Shown here: positions 1-12,042 of the stretch, piece by piece
Layout of the letters: each line of letters opens with the position of its first letter
How positions within the stretch are numbered: position 1 is the stretch's first letter
NCBI RefSeq assembly: GCF_003857055.1
Contig: NZ_QGSZ01000224.1
Coordinates: forward strand, 1 to 64,000
Direction of reading: 5' to 3'
From: Micromonospora inaquosa
GTDB taxonomy: Bacteria; Actinomycetota; Actinomycetes; Mycobacteriales; Micromonosporaceae
DNA: 64,000 bases
Position numbers and translations under genes: made by a program
The notes under the pieces: generated by a model
What the model saw: only the letters and a program-made list of their open reading frames with translations
Database searches by the model: none
Told to the model about the DNA's origin: nothing

Positions 1-113
1 TCTACGCGGTCATCCGCGAGCTGCAACGACTCCTCGCGACCTGGACCGGCGCCTGCCTCACCTGCCACCAACCCGTGAAGCCGTTACACCGCAACAAACG
101 CCACAGAACCTAA
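1..113 (+). CDS. C-terminal fragment of an unidentified protein, cut by the window start
   Basis: An open frame enters from the left edge (first full codon at base 3) and stops at TAA 111-113, leaving 36 codons. The visible peptide has a CxxC pair (CLTCHQP) and a basic end (HRNKRHRT). Such a tail occurs in some transposase and helicase-like proteins, but nothing here proves a family. It may be only flank of the gene cluster. Confidence 0.3.
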   Translation, partial: YAVIRELQRLLATWTGACLTCHQPVKPLHRNKRHRT

Positions 114-180
114 CAAAGCACTACTAGCGAGCCAGACGAACTGGGCGACCTCTTGCGGCCGAACGGCAGGAGCCGCGCGA

Positions 181-1008
181 TCACCGCGATCCCCCGAAGA
201 TCCGCCGCATCGGCGGGGGCGTGTCACCGCGCCGCCGCCACTCCCGGGGGTAGCCCAGCGACACCTCCTCGAAGCGCACGCCATCGTAGTAGGTGGTGCG
301 GGGGATGTGCAGGTGCCCGTACACGGCCACGGCGGCACGAAAGCGCAGGTGCCAGTCCGCGGTGGCGACGGTGCCGCACCACTGCGCGAACTCCGGGTAC
401 CACATCACCTCGGTAGGCGCCCGCACCAGCGGCCAGTGGCTGACCAGCACCGTGGGCAGCATGGGGTCGACGGCGGCGAGGCGCCGCTCGGTCTGCGCCA
501 GTCGGGCGTGGCACCAGGATTCCCGGTCCGGGTACGGGTCCGGGTGCAGCATTCTCTCGTCGGTGCACACGACGCCGACGTCGTACGCTCGCCGCAGCGA
601 CTCCTTCTTCGTCATCCCCGGCGCCCGGAACGTGTAGTCGTAGAGCTGGAAGAGTGGAGCCACCGTCACCGGCCCGCCCGTTCCCCGCCACACCGGGTAG
701 GCGTCCTCGGGGGTGAGCACGCCGTTGTCGCGACACATGCGCACGAGCGCCTCGTAGCGCGCCACGCCGCGCAGCTGTACGGGGTCGGAGGCGTGCGTCC
801 ACAGCTCGTGGTTGCCCGGGGTCCAGATCACGGTGTGGAACCGGCGGCGCAGTTGCCGCAGGATCGCCTCGACGTCACCGAAGATCTCGCCGACGTCGCC
901 GGCCACGACGAGCCAGTCCTCGTCCGACTCGGGTCGTAAGTCATCGGCGACCTGCCTGTTCTCGGCGTACGAGACGTGGAGGTCGCTGATCGCGAACAGG
1001 GAGGCCAC
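181..1008 (-). CDS. Calcineurin-like metallophosphoesterase
   Basis: A 275-residue cytoplasmic phosphohydrolase of the calcineurin superfamily. The dinuclear metal-site motifs are visible in order: ISDLHVSY (D-x-H), VVAGDVGEIF (GD), TPGNHELW (GNHE), VLVSHWPLVR (H) and VYGHLHIPRT (GHxH). The frame stays open upstream to 1092, but the GTG at 1006-1008 directly precedes the first motif and has a GAGG-type ribosome site, so I prefer it. In actinomycetes this family often sits beside phosphopantetheinyl transferase genes, but none is visible here. It lies downstream of the giant synthase gene on the same strand after 183 bases and may be read through from it. The substrate is unknown, and it is probably not a biosynthetic enzyme. 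Confidence 0.85.
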   Translation of the reverse strand: MASLFAISDLHVSYAENRQVADDLRPESDEDWLVVAGDVGEIFGDVEAILRQLRRRFHTVIWTPGNHELWTHASDPVQLRGVARYEALVRMCRDNGVLTPEDAYPVWRGTGGPVTVAPLFQLYDYTFRAPGMTKKESLRRAYDVGVVCTDERMLHPDPYPDRESWCHARLAQTERRLAAVDPMLPTVLVSHWPLVRAPTEVMWYPEFAQWCGTVATADWHLRFRAAVAVYGHLHIPRTTYYDGVRFEEVSLGYPREWRRRGDTPPPMRRIFGGSR

Positions 1009-1191
1009 CTCTACCTCGATCCTTCCGTGTACCTGTCGCCCAAGCGTGTCGAACACGTTCCGGGATCGACAATGGACGACCACGATGCGCACCGTTTCGC
1101 GGAGGCGTCCGCGGTGGCCGCCCCACCCGCCTCCGGTGTTGAAGAGTCGGCCGTGCGCCCGCGCGCCCGGCCTCGGGCGTCATCTGACGAT

Positions 1192-4100
1192 TCACCTGGC
1201 CGCACCAACAATCTCAGCGAGGAGATCCAGGAACCTCCTACTCCACGTTTCGATCGTCGACTGGTCGAACAGTTCGGTGGAATACTCGACCACGCCACGC
1301 AAGCCGTCGGCGAGAGGCGTGACGACCACCGCCAGGTCTCGCCGTGCGCAACCGAGTTCCTGGTCCGACACCTGCACGAGGAGGCCGGGCAGCTCGACCT
1401 GCGGCATCCCCGGGTTCATTCCGAACAGCATGGTGGCTACCGGCGGCGATCCGGTGTGCCACACGGGATCAACCGCCGCATAGATCGCGGGCAGGGGTGC
1501 TGGCTGGTGTCGGATCGCGTCGAGGAACGCCTGCTCGGTGCCGGCCACCAGTTCCGTAAAGGACGCCGCGGTCTCGAGCGGTGGCCGCAACAGCAGAGGG
1601 CTGGTGAACAGACCGACCACCGACTCGTAGCTCTGATCATCGCGGTGGGCGTAGGGGCACGCGAGCACGATGTCGCCGCTGCCGGTCAGTTCGCGCATCA
1701 GGGAGGCGTAGGCCGCCGCCAGGACCGGGAAGATTGTGCTGCCGCTGTTGGCCGCGAAGGCTGTCAGCAGCGCGGTCAGGTCCGCGGGGATGTCGAAGGT
1801 GAACTCCTCACCGCGGCCGGACAGGCGGGCCGGCCGTGGTCGGTCCGTAGGCAGCGACAACGTCCGGGGAGCGCCGGCGAGCTGGCGTCGCCAGTACGCG
1901 AGCACCGCGGGTTCCACCTGCGTGGCACGCTGCCGGCGCGCGTACTCCAGGTAGGTGGGGGCGGAAGGCGCTGGGACTGTTCGGCTCCCGCGCTGTGCCG
2001 CGGCGTACCCGAGCCCCAGCTCGTGGAGAAGCTGGAGCATGGACCACCCGTCGCCGTGCAGGTGGTGCACGACGAGCATCAGCACCCAGGTTTCGTCGTC
2101 GACCCGGGCGAGTCGGGTGCGGAGCCAGGGGCCGGCCTCGTCGGGGAATGCCTCCCGCCCGACCCGTACACACCAGTCGTCGACCTGGTCGGCAGGAAGG
2201 TCGGCCACGGGCAGCATCACCTTGCCCGCAGCCAGGACCTCCTGGGTCAACTCGCCGTCACGATCCACCAGTCGGGTCCGCAGGGCCTCGTGCCTCGCGA
2301 CGAGCCCGTCGACCGCACGTTCGAGAGCGGGCAGGTCGAGCCGGCCGGTGAGGTCCATCCGTACCGCCATGTGCACGGCGGCCGGGTTGGGTGCCCGGCG
2401 CTGGCGGCGCCACATCAGCTCCTGCTGGTACGTCGCTGGCGCCCGGTCCAGGACTGCGTCGCCACCCGCCGGCGACAGGGCCGCCGCCATATCCCGGATG
2501 CCGCGGCTGCGCAGCACCTCGTGCACGCTCACCTTGACCTCGGCGAGCGCGGTCAGGCGGTTGGCCAGACGTACGGCGGCGAGCGAGCGGCCACCGGCCG
2601 CGGTGAAAGGGACGTCCACCGACATCTGGGGCAACGCCAGCTCGGCGCACCAGGCGTCGTGGACGAGCTGTTCCCGGCTCGTGCGGGGCCGCTCGTCGCC
2701 GGGCGCGGCGGCTGGCGCCGGCAGTCGGGTGGTGTCCACCTTGCCGGCTTCGGTGGTGGGCAGGGCGTCGAGCAGCACCCAGGCCGTCGGCATCAGGTGG
2801 TCGGGGAGGCGTTCGGCCAGCCGGGCGGCGAGCCGCGCGGTCCGGGTCTCGGCCGACCCGTCGTCATCATCGGTCACCACGTACGCGGCCAGGTAGGCAT
2901 CGTCGCCCCTGTCGTGGCGTGCGATCACCGCCGCCTGCCGTACGCCGGGGAGCAGTGCCAGCTCGGCGGCCGCCTCGCCCGGCTCCACCCGATGTCCGGC
3001 AATCTTGACCTGCTCGTCCACCCTGCCGACGAACTCCAGGGTGCCGTTCCCGCGCACCCGGACGAGGTCCCCGGTGCGGTACATCCGGTCACCAGGCTGG
3101 TGCCGGTCCGCCACGAAGACGGCCGCGGTGTCGGCCGGTCGCCCCAGGTAACCCCGGGCAACCCCGGTGCCGCTCACGCACAACTCCCCGACCGCCCCCG
3201 TCGGCACCGGCAGGCCGGCCACGTCCAGGACGTGCAGCCTGTGATTGTCCACCGGGGTGCCGATGTCGATCGGCCCGGACCCGTCCGGCGACACCGGGCC
3301 GGCCGTGGTCACGATGCTGCACTCGGTCGGCCCGTATGCGTTGATCACCTCCGCGGGGAAACCGGCGGGTGGGCGGCGCCGCAACTGGCTGCCCCCGACG
3401 ACCAGCGTCCGGAGGGTGGCGGACGGCCGGGCTGGTAGCGCGAAGACGAGTTCGGCCAGGGGTGCCGGCAGTAGTGCGACGGTGACGCCGTGGCGGGACC
3501 ACTCGTCTAACAGGGCAGCCGGATCGGACCGGACCTCTGCGGGGACGAGGTGCACGGTGGCGCCGGCGGCGAGCGCCGGGTGGATCTCGGCGAGGTTCGC
3601 GTCGAAACCCAGCCCCAGGCCGTGCGCCACGGTGTCCGCCGAGGTGAGCGCGAGTGCCCGCACATGCCAGGACACCGCGTCCACGGCGGCCTCGTGCGGT
3701 ACCAGGACTCCCTTCGGTCGGCCGGTCGAGCCCGAGGTGTACACGCACCAGGCGACGTGCTCCGGTGAGGGCACCCGGTCGGGCAGCGGCAGGGTGGGAT
3801 CCACCGGCGCTTCCACGAGGACGTACGCCACATCGGTCGGGTGCTCGATCTCGGCGGTGGTGAGCAGCAGCCGCGCGCCGCTGTCCGCCAGCAGGGCGTT
3901 GACGCGGGCGATCGGCAGCGCCGGGTCGAGCGGGAGGAACCCGGCACCGGCCATCAGGACGCCGAGCTGCGCGGCGATCAACTCGGGCCGGCGTGGCAGG
4001 AGCACCGCCACGATGTCGTCCGGTCCCACCCCGGTGCCGGCGATTCGTCGGGCCAACAGCTCGGCCCGCCGGTGCAGCTCGCCGTAGGTCCACCGGGTCT

Positions 4101-7100
4101 GCCCGCAGACCACCGCGACGGCGTCGGGCGCGCGGGACGCCTGCCGGACGAACGGGTCGTGCAACCGATCGGCGAGCGGTTCGCCGCGTGGCCCACGAAG
4201 CTGATCGGCGGGCGCGTCCAGAGTTGTCGCCAGGCGGGACAGGTGATCCCCCGGCCGCCGGGTCGCCGCGTCGAGCACCCGTCCGAAGTAGTCGAGGAAC
4301 CGCTGCACAGTGGTGCGGTCGAACACCTCGGTCCGGTACTCCACGTGGCAGTGCACGCTGTCCCGGTGGGAAAGGTAGATGATGAGATCGACCGGGGCCT
4401 TGTCCAGACCGATTCTGAGGGGCGTGGCCGTGACCCCGGGCAGGTCGAACGCGAAGAGTTCCTCGCCGCTCTCGTACTCGACGACAACGTCGAAGAGCGG
4501 ATGGTGACCGGCCTGCCGGTCCAGGGCGAGTGCGTGGGCAAGGACGTCGAACGGGACGACGTGGTCGTACCCGTCGACCGCGCTGGCCTGGATCCGGGCG
4601 ACCAGCTCCCGGAACGTGGGGTCGCCGCTGAGGTCCAGTCGCAGCGGCAGGGTGTTGACGAAGAACCCGACCAGGTTCTCCGAGCTCTCGTCCCGTCCGC
4701 TCGTGCCGGTGCCCACGACCAGGTCGGGCTGACCGCTGAATCGGAACAGCATCACAGCGAACGCGCTGAGCAGCGTGCTGAAGGCGGTAACTCCCTCTGC
4801 CCTGCTGAATCGCCGGATCCGGTCGCTCAGGTCGGGGGGGAGGTCCACGAAGAGGCTCTCGCCGGCGGCCGACGGGACGGCTGGCCGCTGCCGGTCGGAC
4901 GGCAGGACCAGGGTGGGCGGCAGCGGGTCGAGCTGGTTGAGCCAGTAGTCGAGATGCTTGTCAGGCTCATCGGCGACGGCACGAGCCCGCGTGAGTTCCG
5001 GGTAGCTCACCGACAGCGGGGGCAGGTGCGGCTTACGGTCGGCGACCCGGGCCTGGTAGCACGCCGACACCTCTCGGGTCAGCACAGAGTACGAGCCGCC
5101 GTCGGTGGCCAGGTGGTGGAACGACATCACCAGTACGTGGTGCGTCGGGGAGAGGCGCAGAAGCTCGAATGCGAACACCGGGCCGTCGAGGAGGTCGAAC
5201 AGCCGTACGCTCACCGCGGCCATCGCCGCCCCTACGACTGTCTCCTCGTCGGCTCCCTGGTGGTCGTGTACGGGGATGTCGACCTCCAGTCGCGGATGGA
5301 TGATCTGGCGGGGCTCCCCGTCGATCTCCCGGTAGGTGGTCCGCAGCGGGGCGTGCCGGTCCACGACGTCCTGCACGGCGCCGCGGAGCGCAACCGGGTC
5401 CAGCGCGCCCTGCAGCCGTACCGCCGCACCCTCGGTGTAGGCCGAGGTGCCGGGATGGATCTGTTCCGCCAGCCACAGCCGCCGCTGACCCGGGGAGAGT
5501 GGTGCGATGTCGACGACGTCAGCCCTGGTCCGGGAAACCTGGCGGCGGGTCGACCGGCGTAGCGTGTCGATGACCGGCAGCCCGTTGCGGACCGCCTGCG
5601 CCGGCAGGCCGAAGTCGACGAAGCAGGCGACCTCGTCGGCACCGGCCTCGAGGATCTGGTCCAGCACAGGCCGGCAGCTCTCCGGCGAGCCGATGAGCGC
5701 CCGCTGGTCGCAGTACCGCTCGTAGGCTCGGGAGAGCACGAACCGTACGTCGTCGTCGGGGGTGTCAGCGAGGTCGATGTTCATCCCGAGGCTGTTGACC
5801 ACCTGTCCGAGCAGGCTGAATGACGAGCGTAGGTACGCGCAGAACGGCTCGAACGCCGTCGCGCGGGCCTGCTCGGCGTTCTCGTCGAGGTACGTGTGCA
5901 TCAACACCACGACCCGTCCGGCATCGGGGTCGAGCCCGTGCTCGGCGCGGGTGCGGCGGTACAGCGCGATGTTCTCTGCCAGCTGCGCGACGTCCTGCGT
6001 CATCAGATTGGTCACCACACCCAGATCGCGGCGGGCGGCCTCGCGGTAGCTGTCCGGGTTTCCGACGATGGCCGTGAAGATCGGCGGCTCGGCCTGCACG
6101 GGGCGGGGGAATAGCCGAACGTCGATGTCGTCACCGCTGCCGGAGCGGGCCCGGACGGCCTCGCCGCGCCACAGCCGCCGGACGGTGTCCAGGTTCTCGT
6201 ACATCACCTGCTTGTGGCGTGGGTAGTTCTCCGGAAAGAACACGAAGTCGTTGGCGTGCCAGCCGGATGCACAGCCGATGCCGACCCGACCTCTGGAGAG
6301 GCGGTCCACCATGGACCATTCCTCGGCGACCCGGATGGGATGGTGCAGCGGCAGCACCACCGACCCGGCGTTGAGCCGCAGCCGGTGGGTCCGCACCGCG
6401 AGAGCTGCGGCGAGCACCGAGGGATTGGGAAAGATCCCGCCGAACGAGTGGAAGTGCCGCTCCGGCAACCACACGGCGTGGAAGTCGTGGGTGTCGGCGA
6501 ACTCGGCCGCGTCCAGGATGACCTCGTACGAGTCGTCCCGGTCCTGGTCTGCGTAGTCGCCGAAGAAATAGAGGCTGAAGTCGACGGTGTCGGCCGCCTC
6601 GACGTCCCGTGCGTCAGGCACCCGCCGCGGGTGGACCGCCGGCCGCGGGACCGGAACAGGCTGCGGCGGTGGCACGGTTTGGAACGATGGGGCTGACGGG
6701 GCCGGGACCGCACTCCCGAGCAGAGCCAGCTGTTCCCGCATCAGTTCGAGCTGGCCGTGCACCACAGCGACGAGATCGGCCGACACCTCCCGGGTGCCGT
6801 CGACCGGTGACACAGGCAGCGGTGCGGGCAGCAGCGGTGCGGGCAGCAGCGGCGCTGCTGTCGCCGGCTCCGCCGCCGGTCCCGGCACCGTCACCCGCGA
6901 GGTCGACGGGGTGGGCGGACTCGACTGGGCCGCCGAGGTCGCCGCCGCCGAGGCACCGCCGACCACCGCCTCGGCGAGCAGGCGGGGCGTGCCGATGGCA
7001 CCGAACAGGTCGCGTACCGGCATCCGGACGCCGAAGGCATTGTTGATCTCCCGAGACATGGTCATCAGGAGCAGCGAGTCGGCACCGGCTTGCAAGAACG

Positions 7101-10100
7101 TCTCGTCCGGGTCGATCTCGTCCGCGCCCACGCCCAGCCGCTCCGCGGTCAGGGCCAGAACCCGCGTCAGCGCCGAGTCCACAGCCTGGTCGGACAGCTC
7201 TTCCAGCGCTGGCGCAGCCGACGCGGCGGCCAGCGGCGGGGACCCGATGCCCTCCGCCGGCGCAGCGGCGGCCACGGACGAGGTCACATCCGCATCTGCG
7301 GGAAGCGTCACCGGTATCCGCGTCTCGGCCCAGAACCGCCGCCGCTGGAAAGGGTAGGCCGGCAACGACGTCCGCCGACCGCCACAGTCGGCGGTGATCG
7401 CAGCCCAGTCCAGCCCGACGCCCGCGACGTGCAGCTCGGCAACGGCCTGCCAGAGTCCGTCGACCGGCTCCAGCTCCTTCCGCTGGGATGGCACCCATCG
7501 CAGCTCCGACCCGGAGCCCCGGGCGATCCCGGTCAGCACACCGTCCGGCCCCGCCTCCACGACCGTCCCGACGCCCTGCTCGAGGAGGGTCCGCACCGCG
7601 GTGTCGTACGCGACGGGCTGGCGGGCCTGGCGGCACAGGTAGTCGCCGTCGAGCAACCAGCCCGGCCGCCGCAGCTGCCCGTCCACGGTGCTGACCAACG
7701 GCAGCCGGGTCGGTCGCACCGTCACCTCCTCGACCACCCGCCGGAACCGGTCGAGCACCGGCTCCACCGCCGCCGAGTGGAACGCGCGGTCCACCGAGAG
7801 CCGGCGGGTCACCACCGCGAGTCGTTCGGCACGGCCGGCCAGCGCCTCCACCGCCCCGGGTGGCCCGGAGACCACGTACTGGTTCGGACCATTGCGGGCG
7901 GCGACCTCCACCTCGCATCCGGTGAGTAGCTCCTCGATGACATCGGCGTCCGCCAGCACCGCCAGCATCGCGCCACGCGGCAGGTCCTGCTGCATGAGGC
8001 GACCACGGTGAGCGGTGAGCGTGACCGCGTCGGTCAGCGACAGTGCGCCCGCGACGACCAGGGCGGCGTACTCCCCCACGCTGTGCCCGAGGAGGTACCC
8101 AGGGTCCACCCCCCACGACCGCCACAGTTCCGTCAGCGCCACGCCGGTGATGACCAGGGCCGGCTGTGCCACCTCGGTCGGATGGGTGCCGACAACCGGC
8201 CGCTCCCGCAGCCGGGCGACAAGGTCGCCACCGACCACCCGCCGGTACGCCTCGGCCCCCTCATCGAGCACCTCTCGCACCACCGGAAAGCGCTCGGCGA
8301 GATCGAGGACGACCCTGGGCAGGTCCCCCTGGCCCGGGAAGGCCAGCGCGAACGTGCCAGGCGCGACCGAGCCGACCTGCCCGGCCAGCACCCTGCCGAC
8401 GCTGCCGCCGCTCACGTACCCGTCCAGAGCGTCGGCCAGCGCGGCCGTGGAGCTGCCGCGAGCAACCAGACGGTGTCGCAGATGACGGCGACCCCGGCCT
8501 GCCGTCGAGATCACATCCGGCAGCGGCAGCCCCGGCTGGGAACGCAGCCGATCGCGGTACCGGACAGCGAGTTCCCGCAGCGCCACGGGGTCGGCCGCGG
8601 AGAGCGGCAGCAGTCCCGGCGCCGGATGAACCCGGGTCTCACCGGCCAGAACGGGCGCCGCCTCGGGCGGCTGCTCCACGAGCAGGTGGGCGTTAGTGCC
8701 GCCCACCCCGAGTGCGCTCACCGCCGCCCGGCGCGGGTGGGAGGCCTCCGGCCAGTCCGTGCGGCTGGTCGCGATAGTGAAGGGCCCACCGGACAGGTCG
8801 ATCGCCGGGTTCGGCCGGGTGAAGTTGATCTGCGGAGGGAGCTGGGCGTCGCGGACGCTCATGATCACCTTGAGCAGCCCGGCCATGCCGGCGCAGCAAT
8901 CCAGGTGACCGATGTTGGCCTTGACCGATCCGAGGAACGGTCGGCCGCCCGCGTACACCTCGGCGAGGGCGTGGTGCTCCACCGGGTCGCCGAGTGCGGT
9001 GCCGGTGCCGTGCGCCTCGACGTAGCCGATCGACTCGGCCGGCACCGCTGCGGCACCGAGCGCCCGTCGGGCGACGTCGATCTGGCCCGACACGCCTGGT
9101 GCGGTGAAGCCGACCTTGCCGGCACCGTCGTTGTTGACAGCCGAACCGAGGATCACCGCATGGATGCGGTCCCCGTCAGCGAGGGCGCGGTCGAGCGGTT
9201 TGAGGATCACCGCGGCAACACCGTTGCCGCCGACCGTTCCGTCGGCGTCGGCGTCGAACGGCCGGCACCGCCCGCGGGCCGACAGGATGGATCCGGGGGT
9301 GGACTGGTAGCCGGTCACCTGCGGTACGTGCAGCGCCGCGGCCCCGGCGATCGCCAGCTCCGCCTCCCCGTCGAGCAGGGCCCGCACCGCCAGGTGCACA
9401 GCGACCAGGGAGGTCGAGCAGGCGGTCTGCACGTTGATCGCCGGCCCGGTCAGCCCGAGGCGGTAGGCGACCCGGGTGGCCAGGAAGTCGGGCTGATTGC
9501 CGAGCGCTGCGCCGATGGAGGCCACCGGATCGGCGGACCCGGCAAACTCCCCGAGTTGGTGCCGCAGATAGGTGTGGTGCGGGTAGAGGTTCATCCCGCT
9601 GCCCGCATAGACCGCAGTGCGACGGCCCGGGCCGTCGCCCGGGTGCCCCGCGTCCTCCAGCGCGTGGTGGCAGGTCTCGAGGAACAATCGGTGCTGCGGG
9701 TCCAGCATCTGGGCCTCCCGGCCGGTGATGCCGAAGAATCCCGCGTCGAAGCCGGTGATGTCGTCCAGGGTCCCGCTCGCAGCGACGAAGTCGGGCGCGG
9801 TAGCGGTCTCCGGCGGAATTCCCGCCGCCAGCAGCTCATCCGGGGTGAAGGACCGGATGCTCTCCACCCCGGCGAGCAGGTTTGCCCAGTACCGCTCCAC
9901 GGTGTCGGCACCCGGAAATCGGGCAGCCATGCCGATCACCGCGATGCGTCGATCCCGCGGCGGCGTCCCGATCGGCTCCGGTGACGGTGAGTTGGAGGCG
10001 GGGGCGGCGAGGTGGGCGCTGAGTGCCTCGACCGTGGGGTGGGCGAAGAGCGTGGGTGCGGAGACTCGGCGGCCCAGCACCCGTTCCAGATGCGACCGGA

Positions 10101-12042
10101 GCTGGACCATCTCGACCGATCCGACCCCGAGCTCGTAGAACGGCACGGCGGGATCGACCAGTCCGCCGGTCAGGTCGGCGAGGATGTCGGCCACCAGTGC
10201 GTGCACCTCCGCGCGGCCGTACGCGGCCGGCTGGCCATCGACCGGGGCAACCGCGCCGTCGACGGTGGAGCCCGCGCCCCCGTCGTGGTCCGGCGTCGGA
10301 AACTCCCCCGCCAGGTAACGCCGGCGCAGAGCCGCACGCTGGATCTTCCCGCCCGACGTCCGTGGGAACCCCTCTGCCGGTACCGCGAGGACCTGAGCCG
10401 GCGTGACCTGCCAGCTCCGGGCGACCACGGCGGTGACGGCCCGGGCCACCCGCGCGACGGGTACGTCCCCGTCGGAGACGTAGAAGATCACCAGCGATTC
10501 CGTGCCGGTCCGAGAGTTCGGTACGCCGACCGCGGCGACCAGCCCGTCGCGTACCCCGTTCACCCCGCCGACCACCCGCTCAACCTCGTAGCAGGGAAGG
10601 TTTTGCCCGTTGAGGATGATCAGGTCCTTGGCCCGTCCGGTGATCGCGATCTCCCCATCGCGCATGAACGCGAGGTCGCCCGTGTCCAGCCAGTCGTCTC
10701 CGTCCGGGAAGGCGAGCCGGGACGCCTCTGGATCAGCAAGGTATCCGCGAATGACCCGGGCTGACGCGAGCTGAAGGCGACCGATGCGGCCCTCGGGGAG
10801 TACCGCCCCGCTCTGGTCGACGATCCGCACGGTGGCCCCTGGGGCCGGGCGCCCGACGGACAGATACTCGGTGACGGTCTCCGAGGCGTCCTCCCCGGTT
10901 GCCCATTCCAGGTCTCCATCCAAACTGGCCGTACGGAGGCGGTGCCGGGAACCGGGCGCTCCGTAGGAGGCGTACGTGATCCCCGTGGTGGTTTCGGACA
11001 TGCCCCAGGCTGGGCGCACAGCGGCCGCCGGCACCCCGCTGGCGGCCAGGAACGCCTCGATCGTCTCGGGCAGGCACTGCTCCCCACCGCTGACCATGCA
11101 TCGCACCCCGCGAAGGTCCCACTGCCGGTCGGGCGTACGGGCGAACGCTTCGGCCACCAGCCGCAGTCCGAAGTTCGGCGCCCAGCTGTGCGTCACCCGG
11201 TGCCGCCGCATCAGCTCCAGCCAGCGCAGTGGGTCGGCGAGCACCAGCTCGGTGGCGACGTTGACAGAGGTGGCGCCGAGGAAGACGCCGGCGACGTGGT
11301 AGAGCAGCAGGCCTGCGGAGTGGTCCAACGGCAGCCAGTTGAGCAGCACGTCACTCGGGCCGATGTCGAGCATCTCCCGTGCGCCGATGGCATTCTCGGC
11401 GAGCGCCCGGTGCGTCAGTGGCATGATCTTGGGCGTGCCGGTGCTGCCGGAGGACAGCTGCAGGAGTGCCACCGCCGCGGGATCGGGGTCGGCATCGTCC
11501 TGTCCCGCCTCGCCGGAGATCCGCCCCTGCCGGCGATCACCCCCGACGGTGGTCAGCTCGGGCACCGCCACCACCCGGTCCCGCACCGCCAGGCGAGCGA
11601 GCACCTCGAGGTCATCCGAGCCGCCCACGACGACCGGCTCCCCCAGCTTGCGCCACGCGTGCAGGAGGGCACCGACACTCGGTGCGTCCGAGTCGTAACC
11701 GCTGAGAGCTCCCACGGTGAGCGGGACCATGCCCCCCAGCACGCAGCCGACGAAGACGGGCCAGAACTCGGCGCCAGACGTGATCCGCAGGATGACGTAC
11801 GAGCCGGATTGCAGCCCGTGTGCCCGTAGACCGGCCAATGTGGCCTCTCCCCTGACCAACAGGCTTGGGTAGTCGAGGAACTGCTCGCGTCCGTCCGCGT
11901 CCACCACCCTGATACCGCAGTCGGGGAAGTCCCGGGCCGCCCGGATGAGCGCGGCCCGGAGGGTGCGGGAGTGAGTGGCATCGGTCGGCACGTCGCCCCC
12001 GTAGCTGATGGCGGTGCGCCGGTCGGGCGATGCTGAGTTCAC
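1192..12042 (-). CDS. Hybrid PKS-NRPS megasynthase: acyl-AMP ligase-ACP-KS-AT-ACP-LLM-C-A-PCP-C
   Basis: 3616 residues, probably the entry protein of the assembly line. Domains, with rough residues: acyl-AMP ligase 1-590 (SSGSTGTPK near 199); ACP with Ser in GVGSVE near 640; KS 699-1120 (active-site Cys in QTACSTSL near 873, [16 protein letters not shown]); AT 1234-1525 (GHSVGEYAA near 1318; RAFHS suggests malonyl); ACP Ser in GADSLL near 1655; luciferase-like flavin monooxygenase 1820-2165 ([22 protein letters not shown]); C 2184-2600 (HHLATDG); A 2637-3110 ([12 protein letters not shown]10 AGKVD); PCP Ser in GGRSLA near 3150; C 3204-3616 (HHLHGDG). It ends in a C domain with no thioesterase, so the chain must pass to a PCP on another protein. 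Residues lining the A pocket read roughly D-A-A-L-V-G-A-I-V, which I cannot assign. The start is GTG 12040-12042, overlapping the exporter stop as GTGA; the frame runs open further upstream inside the exporter gene. Confidence 0.95.
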   Translation of the reverse strand: MNSASPDRRTAISYGGDVPTDATHSRTLRAALIRAARDFPDCGIRVVDADGREQFLDYPSLLVRGEATLAGLRAHGLQSGSYVILRITSGAEFWPVFVGCVLGGMVPLTVGALSGYDSDAPSVGALLHAWRKLGEPVVVGGSDDLEVLARLAVRDRVVAVPELTTVGGDRRQGRISGEAGQDDADPDPAAVALLQLSSGSTGTPKIMPLTHRALAENAIGAREMLDIGPSDVLLNWLPLDHSAGLLLYHVAGVFLGATSVNVATELVLADPLRWLELMRRHRVTHSWAPNFGLRLVAEAFARTPDRQWDLRGVRCMVSGGEQCLPETIEAFLAASGVPAAAVRPAWGMSETTTGITYASYGAPGSRHRLRTASLDGDLEWATGEDASETVTEYLSVGRPAPGATVRIVDQSGAVLPEGRIGRLQLASARVIRGYLADPEASRLAFPDGDDWLDTGDLAFMRDGEIAITGRAKDLIILNGQNLPCYEVERVVGGVNGVRDGLVAAVGVPNSRTGTESLVIFYVSDGDVPVARVARAVTAVVARSWQVTPAQVLAVPAEGFPRTSGGKIQRAALRRRYLAGEFPTPDHDGGAGSTVDGAVAPVDGQPAAYGRAEVHALVADILADLTGGLVDPAVPFYELGVGSVEMVQLRSHLERVLGRRVSAPTLFAHPTVEALSAHLAAPASNSPSPEPIGTPPRDRRIAVIGMAARFPGADTVERYWANLLAGVESIRSFTPDELLAAGIPPETATAPDFVAASGTLDDITGFDAGFFGITGREAQMLDPQHRLFLETCHHALEDAGHPGDGPGRRTAVYAGSGMNLYPHHTYLRHQLGEFAGSADPVASIGAALGNQPDFLATRVAYRLGLTGPAINVQTACSTSLVAVHLAVRALLDGEAELAIAGAAALHVPQVTGYQSTPGSILSARGRCRPFDADADGTVGGNGVAAVILKPLDRALADGDRIHAVILGSAVNNDGAGKVGFTAPGVSGQIDVARRALGAAAVPAESIGYVEAHGTGTALGDPVEHHALAEVYAGGRPFLGSVKANIGHLDCCAGMAGLLKVIMSVRDAQLPPQINFTRPNPAIDLSGGPFTIATSRTDWPEASHPRRAAVSALGVGGTNAHLLVEQPPEAAPVLAGETRVHPAPGLLPLSAADPVALRELAVRYRDRLRSQPGLPLPDVISTAGRGRRHLRHRLVARGSSTAALADALDGYVSGGSVGRVLAGQVGSVAPGTFALAFPGQGDLPRVVLDLAERFPVVREVLDEGAEAYRRVVGGDLVARLRERPVVGTHPTEVAQPALVITGVALTELWRSWGVDPGYLLGHSVGEYAALVVAGALSLTDAVTLTAHRGRLMQQDLPRGAMLAVLADADVIEELLTGCEVEVAARNGPNQYVVSGPPGAVEALAGRAERLAVVTRRLSVDRAFHSAAVEPVLDRFRRVVEEVTVRPTRLPLVSTVDGQLRRPGWLLDGDYLCRQARQPVAYDTAVRTLLEQGVGTVVEAGPDGVLTGIARGSGSELRWVPSQRKELEPVDGLWQAVAELHVAGVGLDWAAITADCGGRRTSLPAYPFQRRRFWAETRIPVTLPADADVTSSVAAAAPAEGIGSPPLAAASAAPALEELSDQAVDSALTRVLALTAERLGVGADEIDPDETFLQAGADSLLLMTMSREINNAFGVRMPVRDLFGAIGTPRLLAEAVVGGASAAATSAAQSSPPTPSTSRVTVPGPAAEPATAAPLLPAPLLPAPLPVSPVDGTREVSADLVAVVHGQLELMREQLALLGSAVPAPSAPSFQTVPPPQPVPVPRPAVHPRRVPDARDVEAADTVDFSLYFFGDYADQDRDDSYEVILDAAEFADTHDFHAVWLPERHFHSFGGIFPNPSVLAAALAVRTHRLRLNAGSVVLPLHHPIRVAEEWSMVDRLSRGRVGIGCASGWHANDFVFFPENYPRHKQVMYENLDTVRRLWRGEAVRARSGSGDDIDVRLFPRPVQAEPPIFTAIVGNPDSYREAARRDLGVVTNLMTQDVAQLAENIALYRRTRAEHGLDPDAGRVVVLMHTYLDENAEQARATAFEPFCAYLRSSFSLLGQVVNSLGMNIDLADTPDDDVRFVLSRAYERYCDQRALIGSPESCRPVLDQILEAGADEVACFVDFGLPAQAVRNGLPVIDTLRRSTRRQVSRTRADVVDIAPLSPGQRRLWLAEQIHPGTSAYTEGAAVRLQGALDPVALRGAVQDVVDRHAPLRTTYREIDGEPRQIIHPRLEVDIPVHDHQGADEETVVGAAMAAVSVRLFDLLDGPVFAFELLRLSPTHHVLVMSFHHLATDGGSYSVLTREVSACYQARVADRKPHLPPLSVSYPELTRARAVADEPDKHLDYWLNQLDPLPPTLVLPSDRQRPAVPSAAGESLFVDLPPDLSDRIRRFSRAEGVTAFSTLLSAFAVMLFRFSGQPDLVVGTGTSGRDESSENLVGFFVNTLPLRLDLSGDPTFRELVARIQASAVDGYDHVVPFDVLAHALALDRQAGHHPLFDVVVEYESGEELFAFDLPGVTATPLRIGLDKAPVDLIIYLSHRDSVHCHVEYRTEVFDRTTVQRFLDYFGRVLDAATRRPGDHLSRLATTLDAPADQLRGPRGEPLADRLHDPFVRQASRAPDAVAVVCGQTRWTYGELHRRAELLARRIAGTGVGPDDIVAVLLPRRPELIAAQLGVLMAGAGFLPLDPALPIARVNALLADSGARLLLTTAEIEHPTDVAYVLVEAPVDPTLPLPDRVPSPEHVAWCVYTSGSTGRPKGVLVPHEAAVDAVSWHVRALALTSADTVAHGLGLGFDANLAEIHPALAAGATVHLVPAEVRSDPAALLDEWSRHGVTVALLPAPLAELVFALPARPSATLRTLVVGGSQLRRRPPAGFPAEVINAYGPTECSIVTTAGPVSPDGSGPIDIGTPVDNHRLHVLDVAGLPVPTGAVGELCVSGTGVARGYLGRPADTAAVFVADRHQPGDRMYRTGDLVRVRGNGTLEFVGRVDEQVKIAGHRVEPGEAAAELALLPGVRQAAVIARHDRGDDAYLAAYVVTDDDDGSAETRTARLAARLAERLPDHLMPTAWVLLDALPTTEAGKVDTTRLPAPAAAPGDERPRTSREQLVHDAWCAELALPQMSVDVPFTAAGGRSLAAVRLANRLTALAEVKVSVHEVLRSRGIRDMAAALSPAGGDAVLDRAPATYQQELMWRRQRRAPNPAAVHMAVRMDLTGRLDLPALERAVDGLVARHEALRTRLVDRDGELTQEVLAAGKVMLPVADLPADQVDDWCVRVGREAFPDEAGPWLRTRLARVDDETWVLMLVVHHLHGDGWSMLQLLHELGLGYAAAQRGSRTVPAPSAPTYLEYARRQRATQVEPAVLAYWRRQLAGAPRTLSLPTDRPRPARLSGRGEEFTFDIPADLTALLTAFAANSGSTIFPVLAAAYASLMRELTGSGDIVLACPYAHRDDQSYESVVGLFTSPLLLRPPLETAASFTELVAGTEQAFLDAIRHQPAPLPAIYAAVDPVWHTGSPPVATMLFGMNPGMPQVELPGLLVQVSDQELGCARRDLAVVVTPLADGLRGVVEYSTELFDQSTIETWSRRFLDLLAEIVGAAR

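Noticed and set aside
976..3438. Long plus-strand open frame opposite the megasynthase
   Set aside because: It is a GC-skew shadow of the minus-strand gene: no family motifs, arginine/glycine/valine-rich, and the opposite strand has clear NRPS domains throughout. The same applies to 3841-5562 and 8008-9984.
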